NCBI RefSeq assembly: GCF_004919105.1
Contig: NZ_STGK01000019.1
Span: 29,668 to 93,667 of the forward strand
DNA: 64,000 bases
Source: Nocardioides sp. GY 10113
GTDB lineage: Bacteria > Actinomycetota > Actinomycetes > Propionibacteriales > Nocardioidaceae
Direction of reading: 5' to 3'
The position numbers and the translations under genes are program-made. Each line of letters opens with the position of its first letter. Position 1 is the first letter of the stretch. Below the pieces are notes generated by a model. That model was not told the origin of the DNA. It saw nothing but the letters and a program-made list of their open reading frames with translations, and did no database searches. Below, piece by piece: positions 41,341 through 51,747 of the stretch.

Positions 41341-42390
41341 GTGATCGAGTTCGACAGCGTCACCAAGCGGTACCCCGACGGGACCATGGCCGTCGATGGT
41401 CTCTCCGTGACCGCACCGAGCCACCGGATCACGGTCTTCGTCGGCCCCTCCGGCTGTGGCAAGACCACCTCGTTGCGGATGATCAACCGGATGATCGACC
41501 CGACCGAGGGCCGGATCACGATCGACGGCGAGGACGTCTCGACGCAGCCGCCGGCGCTCCTGCGGCGCTCCATCGGCTACGTCATCCAGCACGGCGGGCT
41601 CTTTCCGCACCGCACGGTCCTCGACAACGTGGCGACCGTCCCGGTGCTCTCCGGCACCACCCGCCGTGCGGCCCGCGCGGCCGCGCTCGACCTGCTGGAC
41701 CGCGTCGGCCTGAGCTCCGAGCTGGGGGACCGCTACCCGGCCCAGCTCTCGGGGGGCCAGCAGCAGCGGGTCGGTGTGGCCCGGGCGCTGGCCGCCGACC
41801 CCCCTGTCCTGCTGATGGACGAGCCCTTCTCCGCGGTCGACCCCGTGGTGCGCGAGGACCTGCAGAACGAGCTGCTCAGGCTCCAGGCGGACCTCGCGAA
41901 GACGATCGTGATGGTGACCCACGACATCGACGAGGCGATCAAGCTGGGCGACCGGGTCGCGGTCTTCGCCGCGGGCGGCCGGATCGCCCAGTACGACACC
42001 CCCGAGGACCTGCTGGCCAACCCCGCCGACGGTTTCGTGCGGGGATTCGTCGGCAGGGACCGCGGCTACCGTGGGCTCTCCTTCGCCGACGCGTCCGAGG
42101 TGCCCGTGGCACCGGTCGGCACGGAGATCGAGGGGCTGACCCTGCTGCGCGATGCGGACGGCCGCCCGACGGCGTGGCGCGGTCCGGCGGGGGAGTGGCC
42201 GGTGAGCGGCACGTTCACCGTGGGGGACAGCGTGCGCCGGGTGGCCGATCTGGTGCTGCTCTCCCCGGCCAGCGCAGCGGTCCGGGTGGACGGTGCCGGA
42301 CGGGCCGACGGGATCGTCGGGCACGCCCGCCTGGCGGCGTACGTGCGGGACCGGCAGCTCGCGCTGCTCGAGAACGGCGAACCGGTCTGA
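41341..42390 (+). CDS. Osmoprotectant ABC transporter ATPase (OpuCA/ProV-type)
   Basis: This 349-residue ATPase has Walker A GPSGCGKTT, LSGGQQQRVGVARAL, Walker B VLLMDEPF and the H-loop in VTHDIDEAIK. IGYVIQHGGLFPHRTVLDNV is typical of glycine betaine/choline importers. A CBS-poor C-terminal domain (residues 260-349) replaces the usual CBS pair. It starts with GTG and heads a complete four-gene importer set between the SDR genes and a serine hydrolase. The substrate is a compatible solute by family. Confidence 0.9.
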   Translation: MIEFDSVTKRYPDGTMAVDGLSVTAPSHRITVFVGPSGCGKTTSLRMINRMIDPTEGRITIDGEDVSTQPPALLRRSIGYVIQHGGLFPHRTVLDNVATVPVLSGTTRRAARAAALDLLDRVGLSSELGDRYPAQLSGGQQQRVGVARALAADPPVLLMDEPFSAVDPVVREDLQNELLRLQADLAKTIVMVTHDIDEAIKLGDRVAVFAAGGRIAQYDTPEDLLANPADGFVRGFVGRDRGYRGLSFADASEVPVAPVGTEIEGLTLLRDADGRPTAWRGPAGEWPVSGTFTVGDSVRRVADLVLLSPASAAVRVDGAGRADGIVGHARLAAYVRDRQLALLENGEPV

Positions 42391-42392
42391 GC

Positions 42393-43055
42393 ATGCTCCA
42401 GGAGATCGCCGACTACATCCGCGTGAACCACGCGGTGATCCTCGACGACCTGGTGGCGCACGTCTGGCTGGCGCTCCTCCCGGTGGCGATAGCGCTCGTG
42501 CTGGCGCTGCCGCTCGGCTGGCTGGCGCAGCGCTTCGGCTGGGCGCGTCACCCGCTGCTCACCCTGAGCAGCGTGGTCTACACGATCCCCTCGCTCGCGC
42601 TCCTGCTGCTGCTCCCCGGCGTGATCGGGACCAGCATCCTCGACCCGGTCAACGTGGTGATCGCTCTCGCCCTGTACAGCCTCGCGCTGCTGGTCCGCAC
42701 CACGGCGGACGGCTTCGGGTCGGTCCCGTCGGAGGTGCTGGCGTCGGCGACGGCGATGGGCTACCGCCCGCTGCGCCGCTGGTTCGCCGTCGAGCTGCCC
42801 CTGGCGCTCCCCGTCGTCCTCGCCGGCCTGCGGGTGGCGACGGTGGCCAACGTCAGCCTGGTCAGCATCTCCGCGCTGATCGGGATCCAGAGCCTCGGCC
42901 AGCTCTTCACCCGCGGGTTCCAGCTCGGCTTCTACGCCCCGCCGATCCTGATCGGTCTGGTCCTCTCGGTGCTGCTCGCGGTCGTCGCCGACGCGGGCAT
43001 CGTCGCGGTGCAGCGACTGCTGACCCCGTGGGCCCGGGCAGGGGGCGCCCGGTGA
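42393..43055 (+). CDS. Osmoprotectant ABC permease (OpuCB-type)
   Basis: This 220-residue permease has about five membrane helices. EVLASATAMGYRPLRRWFAVELPLALP is the EAA coupling loop, with the conserved A and G. It is the first of two permeases and lies two bases after the ATPase stop. The stop overlaps the next start (GTGA). It forms a heterodimer with the following permease. Confidence 0.9.
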   Translation: MLQEIADYIRVNHAVILDDLVAHVWLALLPVAIALVLALPLGWLAQRFGWARHPLLTLSSVVYTIPSLALLLLLPGVIGTSILDPVNVVIALALYSLALLVRTTADGFGSVPSEVLASATAMGYRPLRRWFAVELPLALPVVLAGLRVATVANVSLVSISALIGIQSLGQLFTRGFQLGFYAPPILIGLVLSVLLAVVADAGIVAVQRLLTPWARAGGAR

Positions 43056-43840
43056 ACGGCGACACCCTCTCGTTCCTCCTCGACCCGGCCAACTGGGCGC
43101 TGGGCGACGTGGACGGCTTCCCGCACCGGATCCTGCAGCACCTCGGCTACAGCGCGCTGGCACTCGCGATCGCCTTCGCGATCGCCTTCCCCGCGGGCCT
43201 GGTGATCGGGCACTCGGGGCGCGGCTCGTTCGCGGTGATCAGCCTGGGCAACGCCGGCCGCGCGCTGCCCACCCTCGGCGTGGTGATGCTGGCGCTGGCG
43301 GCGGTCGGCATCGGACTGCTCCCGGTGACGATCGCGCTCGTGGTGCTGGCCGTGCCGCCGATCCTGACGTCGACCTTCGCCGGCGTCCGAGCGGTGCCGG
43401 CCGAGGCGGTCGACGCCGCGCGAGGAGTGGGCATGACGCCGCGACAGGTCCTGCTCGGGGTCGAGCTCCCGAACGCGCTGCCGATCATCCTCGGCGGCTT
43501 CCGCAACGCCACCCTGCAGGTGATCTCCACCGCCACCATCGCGGCGTACGTCGGGCTGGGCGGGCTCGGCCGGTACCTCTTCGACGGGCTCGCGCTGCTC
43601 GACTACCCGCGGGTGGTGGGTGGCGCCGTCGTCCTCGCGGTGCTCGCCGTGGCGGTCGACCTGGCGCTCGGCGGGGTCCAGCGGATCCTCGTCTCGCCCG
43701 GCGTCGACGGCCGGGCCGGTCGCGGCCCTCGGCAGCCCGCCCGTCGCCGATCGAGGCGCTCCGACTCGCTTCCCACCCGGACCCCGCGCGAGCGGGCCCC
43801 GGCGCACGTCCCATCACTCACCGAGAGGCACACCGCATGA
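43052..43840 (+). CDS. Osmoprotectant ABC permease (OpuCD-type)
   Basis: This 262-residue permease has about six helices and the EAA loop in EAVDAARGVGMTPRQVLLGVELPNALP. The N-terminal segment has SLGNAGRALPTLGVVMLAL, the conserved permease start. The last 40 residues form a basic Arg/Pro-rich cytosolic tail. GTG overlaps the upstream stop and its TGA overlaps the binding-protein ATG. Confidence 0.9.
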   Translation: MNGDTLSFLLDPANWALGDVDGFPHRILQHLGYSALALAIAFAIAFPAGLVIGHSGRGSFAVISLGNAGRALPTLGVVMLALAAVGIGLLPVTIALVVLAVPPILTSTFAGVRAVPAEAVDAARGVGMTPRQVLLGVELPNALPIILGGFRNATLQVISTATIAAYVGLGGLGRYLFDGLALLDYPRVVGGAVVLAVLAVAVDLALGGVQRILVSPGVDGRAGRGPRQPARRRSRRSDSLPTRTPRERAPAHVPSLTERHTA

Positions 43841-44769
43841 TCCGTTCCATCGGCACACGTCCGTTCGCTCTCCTCGCGGGTCTGCTCATCGGCGCCGCCG
43901 CCCTCACCGGCTGCGGCGGCGACGACGGCGACCCGCTCAGCTCCGGCGGGAGCGACGCCGGCACCATCGTGATCGGCTCGGCGAACTTCCCCGAGTCCGA
44001 GCTGTTGATGCAGATGTACGCCCAGGCGCTGGAGGCCAAGGGTCTGACGGTGGAGACGAAGCCGAACATCGGCTCCCGCGAGGCCTACATGCAGGCGTTC
44101 GAGCAAGGGGACCTCGACCTGCTCCCCGAGTACAACGGCGCCCTGCTCGCCTACCTCTCCGGCGGCACCCCGCCGGAGGACGTGAGCTCGCCCGACGACG
44201 TGTACGCCGCGCTCCAGGACGTACTGCCCGACGGCAGCGAGACCCTGGACCAGGCGGCCGCCGAGGACAAGGACACCCTCACGGTGACCCAGGAGACCGC
44301 TGACAAGTACTCGCTCTCGTCGATCGAGGACCTGGCGCCGGTCGCGGACGAGCTGACGGTCGGTGCCAGCCCGGAGTTCAAGGAGCGGTACCAGGGCCTG
44401 GTCGGGCTCGAGGAGCTCTACGGCGTCGAGTTCAAGGAGTTCAAGACGCTCGATGCGGGCGGTCCGCTCACCGTCCAGGCGCTCAAGAAGGGGAACATCG
44501 ACGTCGCCAACATCTTCTCCACCGACTCCAGCATCTCGACCAACGGCTGGGTGGTCCTGGACGACCCGCAGAACCTCTTCCTGGCCCAGAACATCCTTCC
44601 CCTGATCCAGTCGGACAAGGTGACCGCCGAGGTGGGCGACGCGCTCAACGGGCTCTCCGCGGTGCTCACCACCGACAACCTGACCGAGGCGCTGGCCCGG
44701 GTGCAGGTGGACAAGGAGGACTCGGCGACGGTCGCCGCGGACTTCCTGTCCCAGAACGGCCTGACCTGA
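43837..44769 (+). CDS. Osmoprotectant-binding lipoprotein (OsmF/OpuCC-type)
   Basis: This 310-residue protein has a lipoprotein signal with lipobox ALTGC (C26). The mature part begins IVIGSANFPESELLMQMYAQ and continues NIGSREAYMQAFEQGDLDLLPEYNG, the type F periplasmic fold of glycine betaine/choline-binding proteins. DLAPVADELTVGASPEFKER is the second lobe. The ATG overlaps the upstream permease stop. The ligand is probably betaine or choline, although aromatic-cage residues cannot be assigned by eye. Confidence 0.9.
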   Translation: MIRSIGTRPFALLAGLLIGAAALTGCGGDDGDPLSSGGSDAGTIVIGSANFPESELLMQMYAQALEAKGLTVETKPNIGSREAYMQAFEQGDLDLLPEYNGALLAYLSGGTPPEDVSSPDDVYAALQDVLPDGSETLDQAAAEDKDTLTVTQETADKYSLSSIEDLAPVADELTVGASPEFKERYQGLVGLEELYGVEFKEFKTLDAGGPLTVQALKKGNIDVANIFSTDSSISTNGWVVLDDPQNLFLAQNILPLIQSDKVTAEVGDALNGLSAVLTTDNLTEALARVQVDKEDSATVAADFLSQNGLT

Positions 44770-44793
44770 GGCGGTCCCGCCTAGGCTGACCGC

Positions 44794-46005
44794 ATGAGTC
44801 GCAGGGCCGCCACCGCTCCGGGGGCGGCCCTGCTGCTCGTCTCGCTGCTGGTCTGCCTCGCGCTCGCGGGGTGCGAGCGCGGGGCGGCGTCGCCGGGGAC
44901 ACCGAGCGCCGAGAGCGCGAACGGCTCGTCGAGCCAGAACGGGTCGTCGAGCCAGAACGGCACCTCGGGCCCGACGGCGGTGCCGTCAGGCGTGGCTCCC
45001 GCGGCGCGCGAGCTCGGCTTCGCCCCCGCGGCGCTGCGCCGGCTGGCCCGGGACGCCCGGAGGGCCGCCTCGCGGTGCCTGCTGGTGGCGCGCCACGGGA
45101 CCGTGGTCGGCGAGTGGTACTGGCGCGGCGGCGGCCCGGACGTCGCGCAGGAGGTCTTCTCGGTCACCAAGTCGGTGACCAGCACCCTCGTCGGGCTGGC
45201 GCAGGCCGACGGCGACCTGTCGATCGACGACCGGGCCTCGCGGTACATCCCGCAGTGGCGCGGCACGGCCTCCGCGGGGGTGACGGTCCGCCACCTGCTC
45301 AGCAACGACAGCGGCCGGGAGTGGAGCGTCGAGAGCGACTACCGGGACCTGCTCAGTGCCCGGGACCGGAGCGCCTACGCGGTCGGACTGGGCCAGGACG
45401 CCCCGCCGGGCACCGTGTGGGCCTACAACAACGCCGCGATCCAGACGCTCGACCGGGTGCTGCGGAACGCCACCGGTCAGGCTCCCGGCGACTACGCGCA
45501 GGAGCGGCTCTTCGGCCCGCTGGGCATGGCCGACACCCGGATGACACGCGACTCCGCGGGGCGTAGCGACCAGGTCTTCTTCGGCATGCAGTCCACCTGC
45601 CCCGACCTGGCGAGGTTCGGCCGGCTCTTCGCCCAGCGCGGCACTTGGGAGGGTCGCCAGGTGCTGCCCGCGTCGTGGGTGCGGGCCGCGGTCGGTCAGC
45701 CGTCGCAGGACCTCAACGCGGCGTACGGGCTGCTGTGGTGGCTCAACCGTCCGGGGCCCGTGCGGAGGCCGCTGGACGAGCGCGACCCCGGGCTGCCGCC
45801 CGGGGTCGACAGCTCGGGGCCGCTGGTGCCCGACGCGCCCGAGGACGCGTTCGCCGCGCTCGGCTTCGGCGGTCAGATGGTGCTGGTCGACCCGGGCAGC
45901 GGGACCGTGGTGGTGCGCCTGGGCGACACGACGGCGCTGCCCCGCAGCGACGGTTACTCGATCCAGGACGCCGCGCGCGTGCTCACCGAGGCGTACCGAC
46001 CCTAG
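44794..46005 (+). CDS. Class C beta-lactamase-type serine hydrolase, lipoprotein
   Basis: This 403-residue protein has a lipobox ALAGC (C27), then a Ser/Asn/Gly spacer with a duplicated SSQNG unit. The catalytic SVTK (S123-K126) and YNN (Y211-N213) fit the serine hydrolase/PBP-like fold, and FGGQMVLVDPGSGTVVV contains the third motif region. Such enzymes act as esterases or peptidases at the membrane. It follows the transporter set at 24 bp and is convergent with fadA5; no steroid role is evident. Confidence 0.83.
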   Translation: MSRRAATAPGAALLLVSLLVCLALAGCERGAASPGTPSAESANGSSSQNGSSSQNGTSGPTAVPSGVAPAARELGFAPAALRRLARDARRAASRCLLVARHGTVVGEWYWRGGGPDVAQEVFSVTKSVTSTLVGLAQADGDLSIDDRASRYIPQWRGTASAGVTVRHLLSNDSGREWSVESDYRDLLSARDRSAYAVGLGQDAPPGTVWAYNNAAIQTLDRVLRNATGQAPGDYAQERLFGPLGMADTRMTRDSAGRSDQVFFGMQSTCPDLARFGRLFAQRGTWEGRQVLPASWVRAAVGQPSQDLNAAYGLLWWLNRPGPVRRPLDERDPGLPPGVDSSGPLVPDAPEDAFAALGFGGQMVLVDPGSGTVVVRLGDTTALPRSDGYSIQDAARVLTEAYRP

Positions 46006-46030
46006 GACACGCGCCGGGGCGGCGGTGTGC

Positions 46031-47194
46031 TCAGATCCGCTCGAGCACGGTGCCGGTGGCCATCGCGCCTCCGGCGCACATCGAGATCAGCGCGGTGGAG
46101 GCGTCGCGGCGCTCCAGCTCGTGCAGCGCCGTCGTGATCAGCCGGACCCCGGTCGCCCCGACGGGGTGACCGAGCGCGATCGCGCCGCCGTTGACGTTGA
46201 CCTTGTCCAGGTCGACCGCGTGCTGGCCGGCCCAGGAGAGCACCACCGAGGCGAAGGCCTCGTTGACCTCGAAGATGTCGAAGTCGCTGATCGCCATCCC
46301 GGTCCGGTCCAGGATCCGCTGGGTGGCGTCGATCGGGCCGTCGAGGTGGAAGTAGGGGTCGGAGCCGACCAGGCAGTGGCTGCGGATCCGGGCGCGCGGG
46401 GTGAGTCCCAGCGCTCGGGCCCGGTCCTCGTCCATGATCAGCAGCGCTGCCGCGCCGTCGGAGATCTGGGACGAGGTGCCGGCCGTGTGCAGGCCGTCCT
46501 CCAGCACCGTCCGCAGGTTCGCCAGTCCCTCGACGGTGGTCTCCCGCAGGCCCTGGTCGGTGTCGACGATCCGGGTCTCGCCGGTCGGCTTCCCCTCGGC
46601 GTCCAGGACCGGCGCCTCGATCGGGGCGATCTCCCGCTTGAAGCGGCCCTCCTCGACCGCCACCTTCGCCTTGGCCTGGGAGGCCGCGCCGAAGGCCTCG
46701 AGGTCGGCCCGGCTCAGGCCGCGGTGGCGCGCGATGCGGTCGGCCGCCTCGAACTGGTTCGGCATGTCGATGGTCCAGTCCTCCGGGCGCGGGTCGCCCA
46801 GGCCGGGCGGCACGTTGGCGCCCAGCGGGATCCGCGACATCGACTCGACGCCGCAGGAGACGCCGACCTCGATCGTGCCCGCGGCCACCAGGTCGTTGAC
46901 CAGGTGGCTGGCCTGCTGCCCCGAGCCGCACTGGGCGTCGAGGGTGGTGCCTCCGGTGTGCTGCGCGAGGCCGGCGTGCAGCCAGGCGCGGCGTACGGCG
47001 TCGTTGGACTGCTCACCGGCCTGGGTGACGATGCCGCCGATCACCTGCTCGACCGCGTCGGAGTCGATCCCCGCGCGGCGCAGCACCTCGGCTTGCACGA
47101 AGCCGAGGAGGTTCGAGGGGTGGACGCCGGCCAGGTGGCCCTTGCGCTTGCCCAGGGGGGTACGGACGGCTTCGACGATGACAGGGGTGCCCAT
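46031..47194 (-). CDS. fadA5: Steroid side-chain thiolase FadA5
   Basis: This 387-residue thiolase has the nucleophile C89 in DAQCGSGQQA, H343 in ALGHPVGATG and the second cysteine C373 in MCAGGAMATG. It releases acetyl-CoA from side-chain beta-keto CoA esters. GTPVIVEAVRTPLGKRKG and the divergent pairing with cyp125 match Rv3546. A KstR-like box is 21 bp before its ATG. Sterol specificity is inferred from context. Confidence 0.9.
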   Translation of the reverse strand: MGTPVIVEAVRTPLGKRKGHLAGVHPSNLLGFVQAEVLRRAGIDSDAVEQVIGGIVTQAGEQSNDAVRRAWLHAGLAQHTGGTTLDAQCGSGQQASHLVNDLVAAGTIEVGVSCGVESMSRIPLGANVPPGLGDPRPEDWTIDMPNQFEAADRIARHRGLSRADLEAFGAASQAKAKVAVEEGRFKREIAPIEAPVLDAEGKPTGETRIVDTDQGLRETTVEGLANLRTVLEDGLHTAGTSSQISDGAAALLIMDEDRARALGLTPRARIRSHCLVGSDPYFHLDGPIDATQRILDRTGMAISDFDIFEVNEAFASVVLSWAGQHAVDLDKVNVNGGAIALGHPVGATGVRLITTALHELERRDASTALISMCAGGAMATGTVLERI

Positions 47195-47215
47195 GGCCGC
47201 AATCTAACACCCGAA

Positions 47216-47231
47216 CTAGAACAGGTTCTAG
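47216..47231 (-). promoter_or_regulatory. KstR-like operator before fadA5
   Basis: CTAGAACAGGTTCTAG has perfect 7-bp arms around a 2-base centre and the AACnnGTT core of KstR operators. It is 21 bp upstream of the fadA5 ATG. Confidence 0.75.
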
Positions 47232-47293
47232 ATGATCCCGACTCGCGGTAATGAAAGCCTTTCATGTTTGGCCGACGGTCTGTAGTCTTCCGT

Positions 47294-47307
47294 GAGAACG
47301 TGTTCTC
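47294..47307 (+). promoter_or_regulatory. KstR-like operator before cyp125
   Basis: GAGAACGTGTTCTC has 6-bp arms and an AACnnGTT core. It lies 51 bases before the preferred cyp125 GTG (21 before the alternative ATG). Confidence 0.72.
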
Positions 47308-47358
47308 TGTGGCGCGCGCCACAGGGCGATGCCGCCCGACGACGAAAGGTTTCTCCAC

Positions 47359-48594
47359 GTGACCGAGCTGCTGCTGCCGGAGGGCTGGGACCCGACGAAT
47401 CCCGACATCAACGCCGTCGCCCTGCCTCACGAGGAGTTCAAGGCGCTGCGCCGGAACGAGCCGATCCACTGGGTCGAGCAGGTGCCCGAGGCCCGCGCCG
47501 GCTTCCTCGACACCGGGTACTGGGCCTGCACCCGGCACCAGGAGGTCCGCGAGGTCTCCAAGGACAACGAGAACTGGTCCACGGCCGAGAACGGCGTGAT
47601 CATCCGTTTCGGCGAGGACATGACGCGCGACCAGGTCGAGGTGCAGCGCGCGATGCTGATCCACCACGACCCGCCGTCGCACACCAAGATGCGCGGCATC
47701 GTCTCGCGCGGCTTCACCCCGCGCGCGATCGCCACCCTCAAGGAGAACCTGCGCGAGCGGGCGTACAAGATCGTCGAGGAGGCCGTCGCCCAGGGCTCGG
47801 GTGACTTCGTCGAGGACCTCGCCGCCGAGCTGCCGCTGCAGGCCATCGCCGACTTCCTCGGCGTCCCGCAGGAGGACCGCAAGAAGCTCTTCGAGTGGTC
47901 GAACCAGATGATGGCCTACGACGACCCCGACTTCGACATCGACCCCGCCGTCGCCTCCATGGAGATCCTGGCCTACTTCGACCAGCTGGCGAACGACCGC
48001 CGGGAGAACCCCCAGGACGACATCGTCACCAAGCTGATCCACGCCGGCGAGGACGACGGCCACGGGGCGCTCACCAACGACGAGTTCGGCTTCTTCGTCA
48101 TCCTGCTCACCGTCGCCGGCAACGAGACCACCCGCAACGCGATCAGCCACGGCATGCACGCCTTCTTCCAGAACCCCGAGCAGTGGGAGCTGTGGAAGAA
48201 CGAGCGGCCCGAGACCATGGTCGACGAGGTCATCCGGTGGGCGACCCCGGTGACCGTCTTCCAGCGCACGGCCAAGAAGGACACCGAGCTCGCGGGCCAG
48301 CCGATCGCGAAGGGCGACCGGGTCGGTCTCTTCTACGCCTCGGCCAACTTCGACGAGGCCGTCTTCGAGGACCCCTTCACCTTCAACATCCTGCGCGACC
48401 CCAACCCGCACGTCGCCTTCGGCGGCCACGGGGCGCACTACTGCATCGGTGCCAACCTGGCGCGCATGGAGATCAAGCTGATCTTCGACGCGCTCGCCGA
48501 CATCGCGCCCGGGATCAGCCTCGCCGGCGAGCCGAAGCGGCTGCGCTCCGGCTGGCTCAACGCGATCAAGGAGATGCAGGTCAACTACAAGTGA
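47359..48594 (+). CDS. cyp125: Steroid C26-hydroxylase, cytochrome P450 CYP125-type
   Basis: This 411-residue P450 has the heme Cys in FGGHGAHYCIGANLARM, I-helix AGNETTRN, and EVIR (ExxR). It starts oxidation of the cholesterol side chain at C26/27. MRGIVSRGFTPRAI and the FNILRDPNPHV region match the CYP125 subfamily. I prefer the GTG at 47359, preceded by GAAAGG about ten bases before; an ATG at 47329 would add ten residues. It is divergent from fadA5, as in M. tuberculosis. Confidence 0.92.
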   Translation: MTELLLPEGWDPTNPDINAVALPHEEFKALRRNEPIHWVEQVPEARAGFLDTGYWACTRHQEVREVSKDNENWSTAENGVIIRFGEDMTRDQVEVQRAMLIHHDPPSHTKMRGIVSRGFTPRAIATLKENLRERAYKIVEEAVAQGSGDFVEDLAAELPLQAIADFLGVPQEDRKKLFEWSNQMMAYDDPDFDIDPAVASMEILAYFDQLANDRRENPQDDIVTKLIHAGEDDGHGALTNDEFGFFVILLTVAGNETTRNAISHGMHAFFQNPEQWELWKNERPETMVDEVIRWATPVTVFQRTAKKDTELAGQPIAKGDRVGLFYASANFDEAVFEDPFTFNILRDPNPHVAFGGHGAHYCIGANLARMEIKLIFDALADIAPGISLAGEPKRLRSGWLNAIKEMQVNYK

Positions 48595-48618
48595 CCTGAC
48601 CAGGATTCTCGGGTACGC

Positions 48619-48652
48619 CGACGGCCCGGTCCCTCTGGGGGCCGGGCCGTCG
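48619..48652. terminator. Hairpin between cyp125 and map
   Basis: CGACGGCCCGG (48619-48629) pairs with CCGGGCCGTCG (48642-48652); the 12-base centre can pair further. It sits between convergent genes without a T-tract. Confidence 0.6.
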
Positions 48653-48685
48653 TGTGCGTGGAGGTGCCGGGTCGGTCGCGGTCGG

Positions 48686-49453
48686 TCAGTCGCGGGCGGT
48701 CAGCACGATCGGGTCGCCGTCGGTGATCGCGACCGTGTGCTCGACGTGCGCACCCCGCGAGCCGTCCGCGGACCGGATCGTCCAGCCGTCGGGGTCGAAG
48801 GTGATCTCGTCGGTGGTGTGCAGGAACCACGGCTCGATGGCGATCACCAGGCCGGGCTTGAGCTTGAGGCCGCGACCGGCGCGGCCGTCGTTGGGCACGT
48901 GGGGCTCGCCGTGCATGGTCCGGCCGACGCCATGGCCGCCGAACTGGAGGTTCACCTTGAGGCCGGCCTCCGCGGCCACCGAGCCGATCGCGAAGGAGAT
49001 GTCGCCGAGACGGTTGCCGCCCCGCGCCGCCGCGATGCCGGCGTCCAGGGCGCGCTGGGTGGTCGCGATCAGGGCCTCGTCCTCGGGGCGCGGCGTGCCG
49101 ACGATCACCGAGAGGGCGGAGTCGGAGACCCAACCGTCGACCGACGCGGCGAAGTCGACGGAGAGCAGGTCGCCGTCGGCGAGCGTGTAGTCGAAGGGAA
49201 GGCCGTGAAGGACGGCGTCGTTGACCGACGTGCAGAGCACCTTCCCGAACGGCCGTGCGCCGAAGGAGGGGTGGTAGTCGATGTAGCAGGACTCGGCGCC
49301 GGCGTCCTTGATCATCCGGTGCGCGAGCTCGTCGAGCTCGAGCAGGTTCACCCCGACCGCCGCCTTCTCCTTGAGCGCGGAGATGACGGAGGCGACGAAG
49401 CGTCCCGCCGGACGCATCTGCTCGATCTGGGTCGGGGTGCGCAGTTCGATCAC
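48686..49453 (-). CDS. map: Type I methionine aminopeptidase
   Basis: This 255-residue metalloprotease removes the N-terminal Met of new proteins. The five metal ligands fit: the two Asp in LLSVDFAASVDGWVSDSA, His in GGHGVGRTMHGEP, Glu in VIAIEPWF, and Glu in HVEHTVAI. The start is GTG at 49453. It interrupts the sterol genes and is convergent with cyp125, so it is probably not part of that regulon; multiple map copies are usual in actinobacteria. Confidence 0.94.
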   Translation of the reverse strand: MIELRTPTQIEQMRPAGRFVASVISALKEKAAVGVNLLELDELAHRMIKDAGAESCYIDYHPSFGARPFGKVLCTSVNDAVLHGLPFDYTLADGDLLSVDFAASVDGWVSDSALSVIVGTPRPEDEALIATTQRALDAGIAAARGGNRLGDISFAIGSVAAEAGLKVNLQFGGHGVGRTMHGEPHVPNDGRAGRGLKLKPGLVIAIEPWFLHTTDEITFDPDGWTIRSADGSRGAHVEHTVAITDGDPIVLTARD

Positions 49454-49517
49454 GGGCAGAGTCTACGGCCCCCGGGGCGGCGTGCCGATCTCGCGAGCAC
49501 GCCGCCCCTGGTGCGCG

Positions 49518-50677
<1,160 letters not shown>

Positions 50678-50678
<1 letters not shown>

Positions 50679-51733
50679 CAGTTCCGTCCCTCCATCACGC
50701 ACACCAGGTTCTGCTGCAGTGCCGGCCCGCTGGTCGCGTGGGCGAGCACCCTGTCCGCGGTCCCGTCCCAGATCCGGCGAGCCGCCTCGCCGATCCGGAT
50801 CGCGCCGCCGGTGAACATCGGGTTGCCGGCCAGCGCGCCGCCGGACGGGTTGATCCGGGTATCGGTCCCGAGGCCCAGCTCGCGGCGGAGGATGAGCTCC
50901 TGGTGGCTGAACGGCGCGTGCAGCTCGGCGACCTCGACGCCGGCGACCCCGCCGACGGCCTGCGCCGCCCGGGCCGCCGAGGCGGACCCGGTGAGGTCCC
51001 GGGTGCCCAGGTGCAGTCCGTCGGCGTAGTGCGCCAGGCCGCTGATCCAGGCCGGACGCTCGCGCACGTCGCGAGCCCGGTCGCCGGCGGCGAGCACGAT
51101 GGCCGCGGCGCCGTCGGTCACCGGCGCCGCGTCGTGCTTGCGCAGCGGGTCGGCGAACATCGGTCGCGCCAGCAGGTCCTCGACCGAGGAGCCGCCCGAC
51201 CGTACGGCGTACTCGTTCTTCTCGGCGTCGGTCAGGGACCGGTTGACCACCTCGGCCATCGCGGCCTCGTCCCAGAGGCCGGCGTCGATCCCGAGGCGCG
51301 CCTGCAGCGCGGCGATCGAGACCGTGTCCGGCCACAGCGGGGTCATCGTGTACGGGTCGAGCTGCAGCGCGAGCGTGCGGCGCAGCACGCCCGCGGAGGA
51401 CTTGCCGAAGCCGAAGACCAGTGCGGTGTCCACCTCGCCGGTCTGGATCTTCAGCCAGGCCTCGTAGAGCGCCCAGGCGGCGTCCATCTCCACGTGCGAC
51501 TCGTTGACCGGCGGGAGCACGCCGATCGCGTCGATCGCGCTCACGAAGGAGAAGGAGCGGCCGGCCAGGTAGTCCGAGGAGCCGGAGCACCAGAAGCCGA
51601 TGTCCTTCTTGGTCCATCCGGTCTGCTCGTAGCACTCCGCGAAGAGGGGGACGAGCAGCTCCGCGCACTGCGGCGACCCGTCATAGTCCTGCATCTGTCG
51701 CTGGGCGAACCCGACGACGGCGACGTCACGCAT
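50678..51733 (-). CDS. ltp4: Thiolase-fold lipid-transfer protein Ltp4-type
   Basis: This 351-residue thiolase-fold protein matches Rv3522 in order and form. VVGFAQRQMQDYDGSPQCAEL starts it; CSGSSDYLAGRSFSFV follows. NPSGGALAGNPMFTGG again has Asn-Pro for His-Pro, and no nucleophilic Cys is seen at the usual place (HVEMDAAWALYEAWL). It lies between a DUF35 gene and ltp3 on the same strand, 14 bp after the former. Together they may form one enzyme. Confidence 0.83.
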
Positions 51734-51747
51734 GTCTTCCTCGCCTC

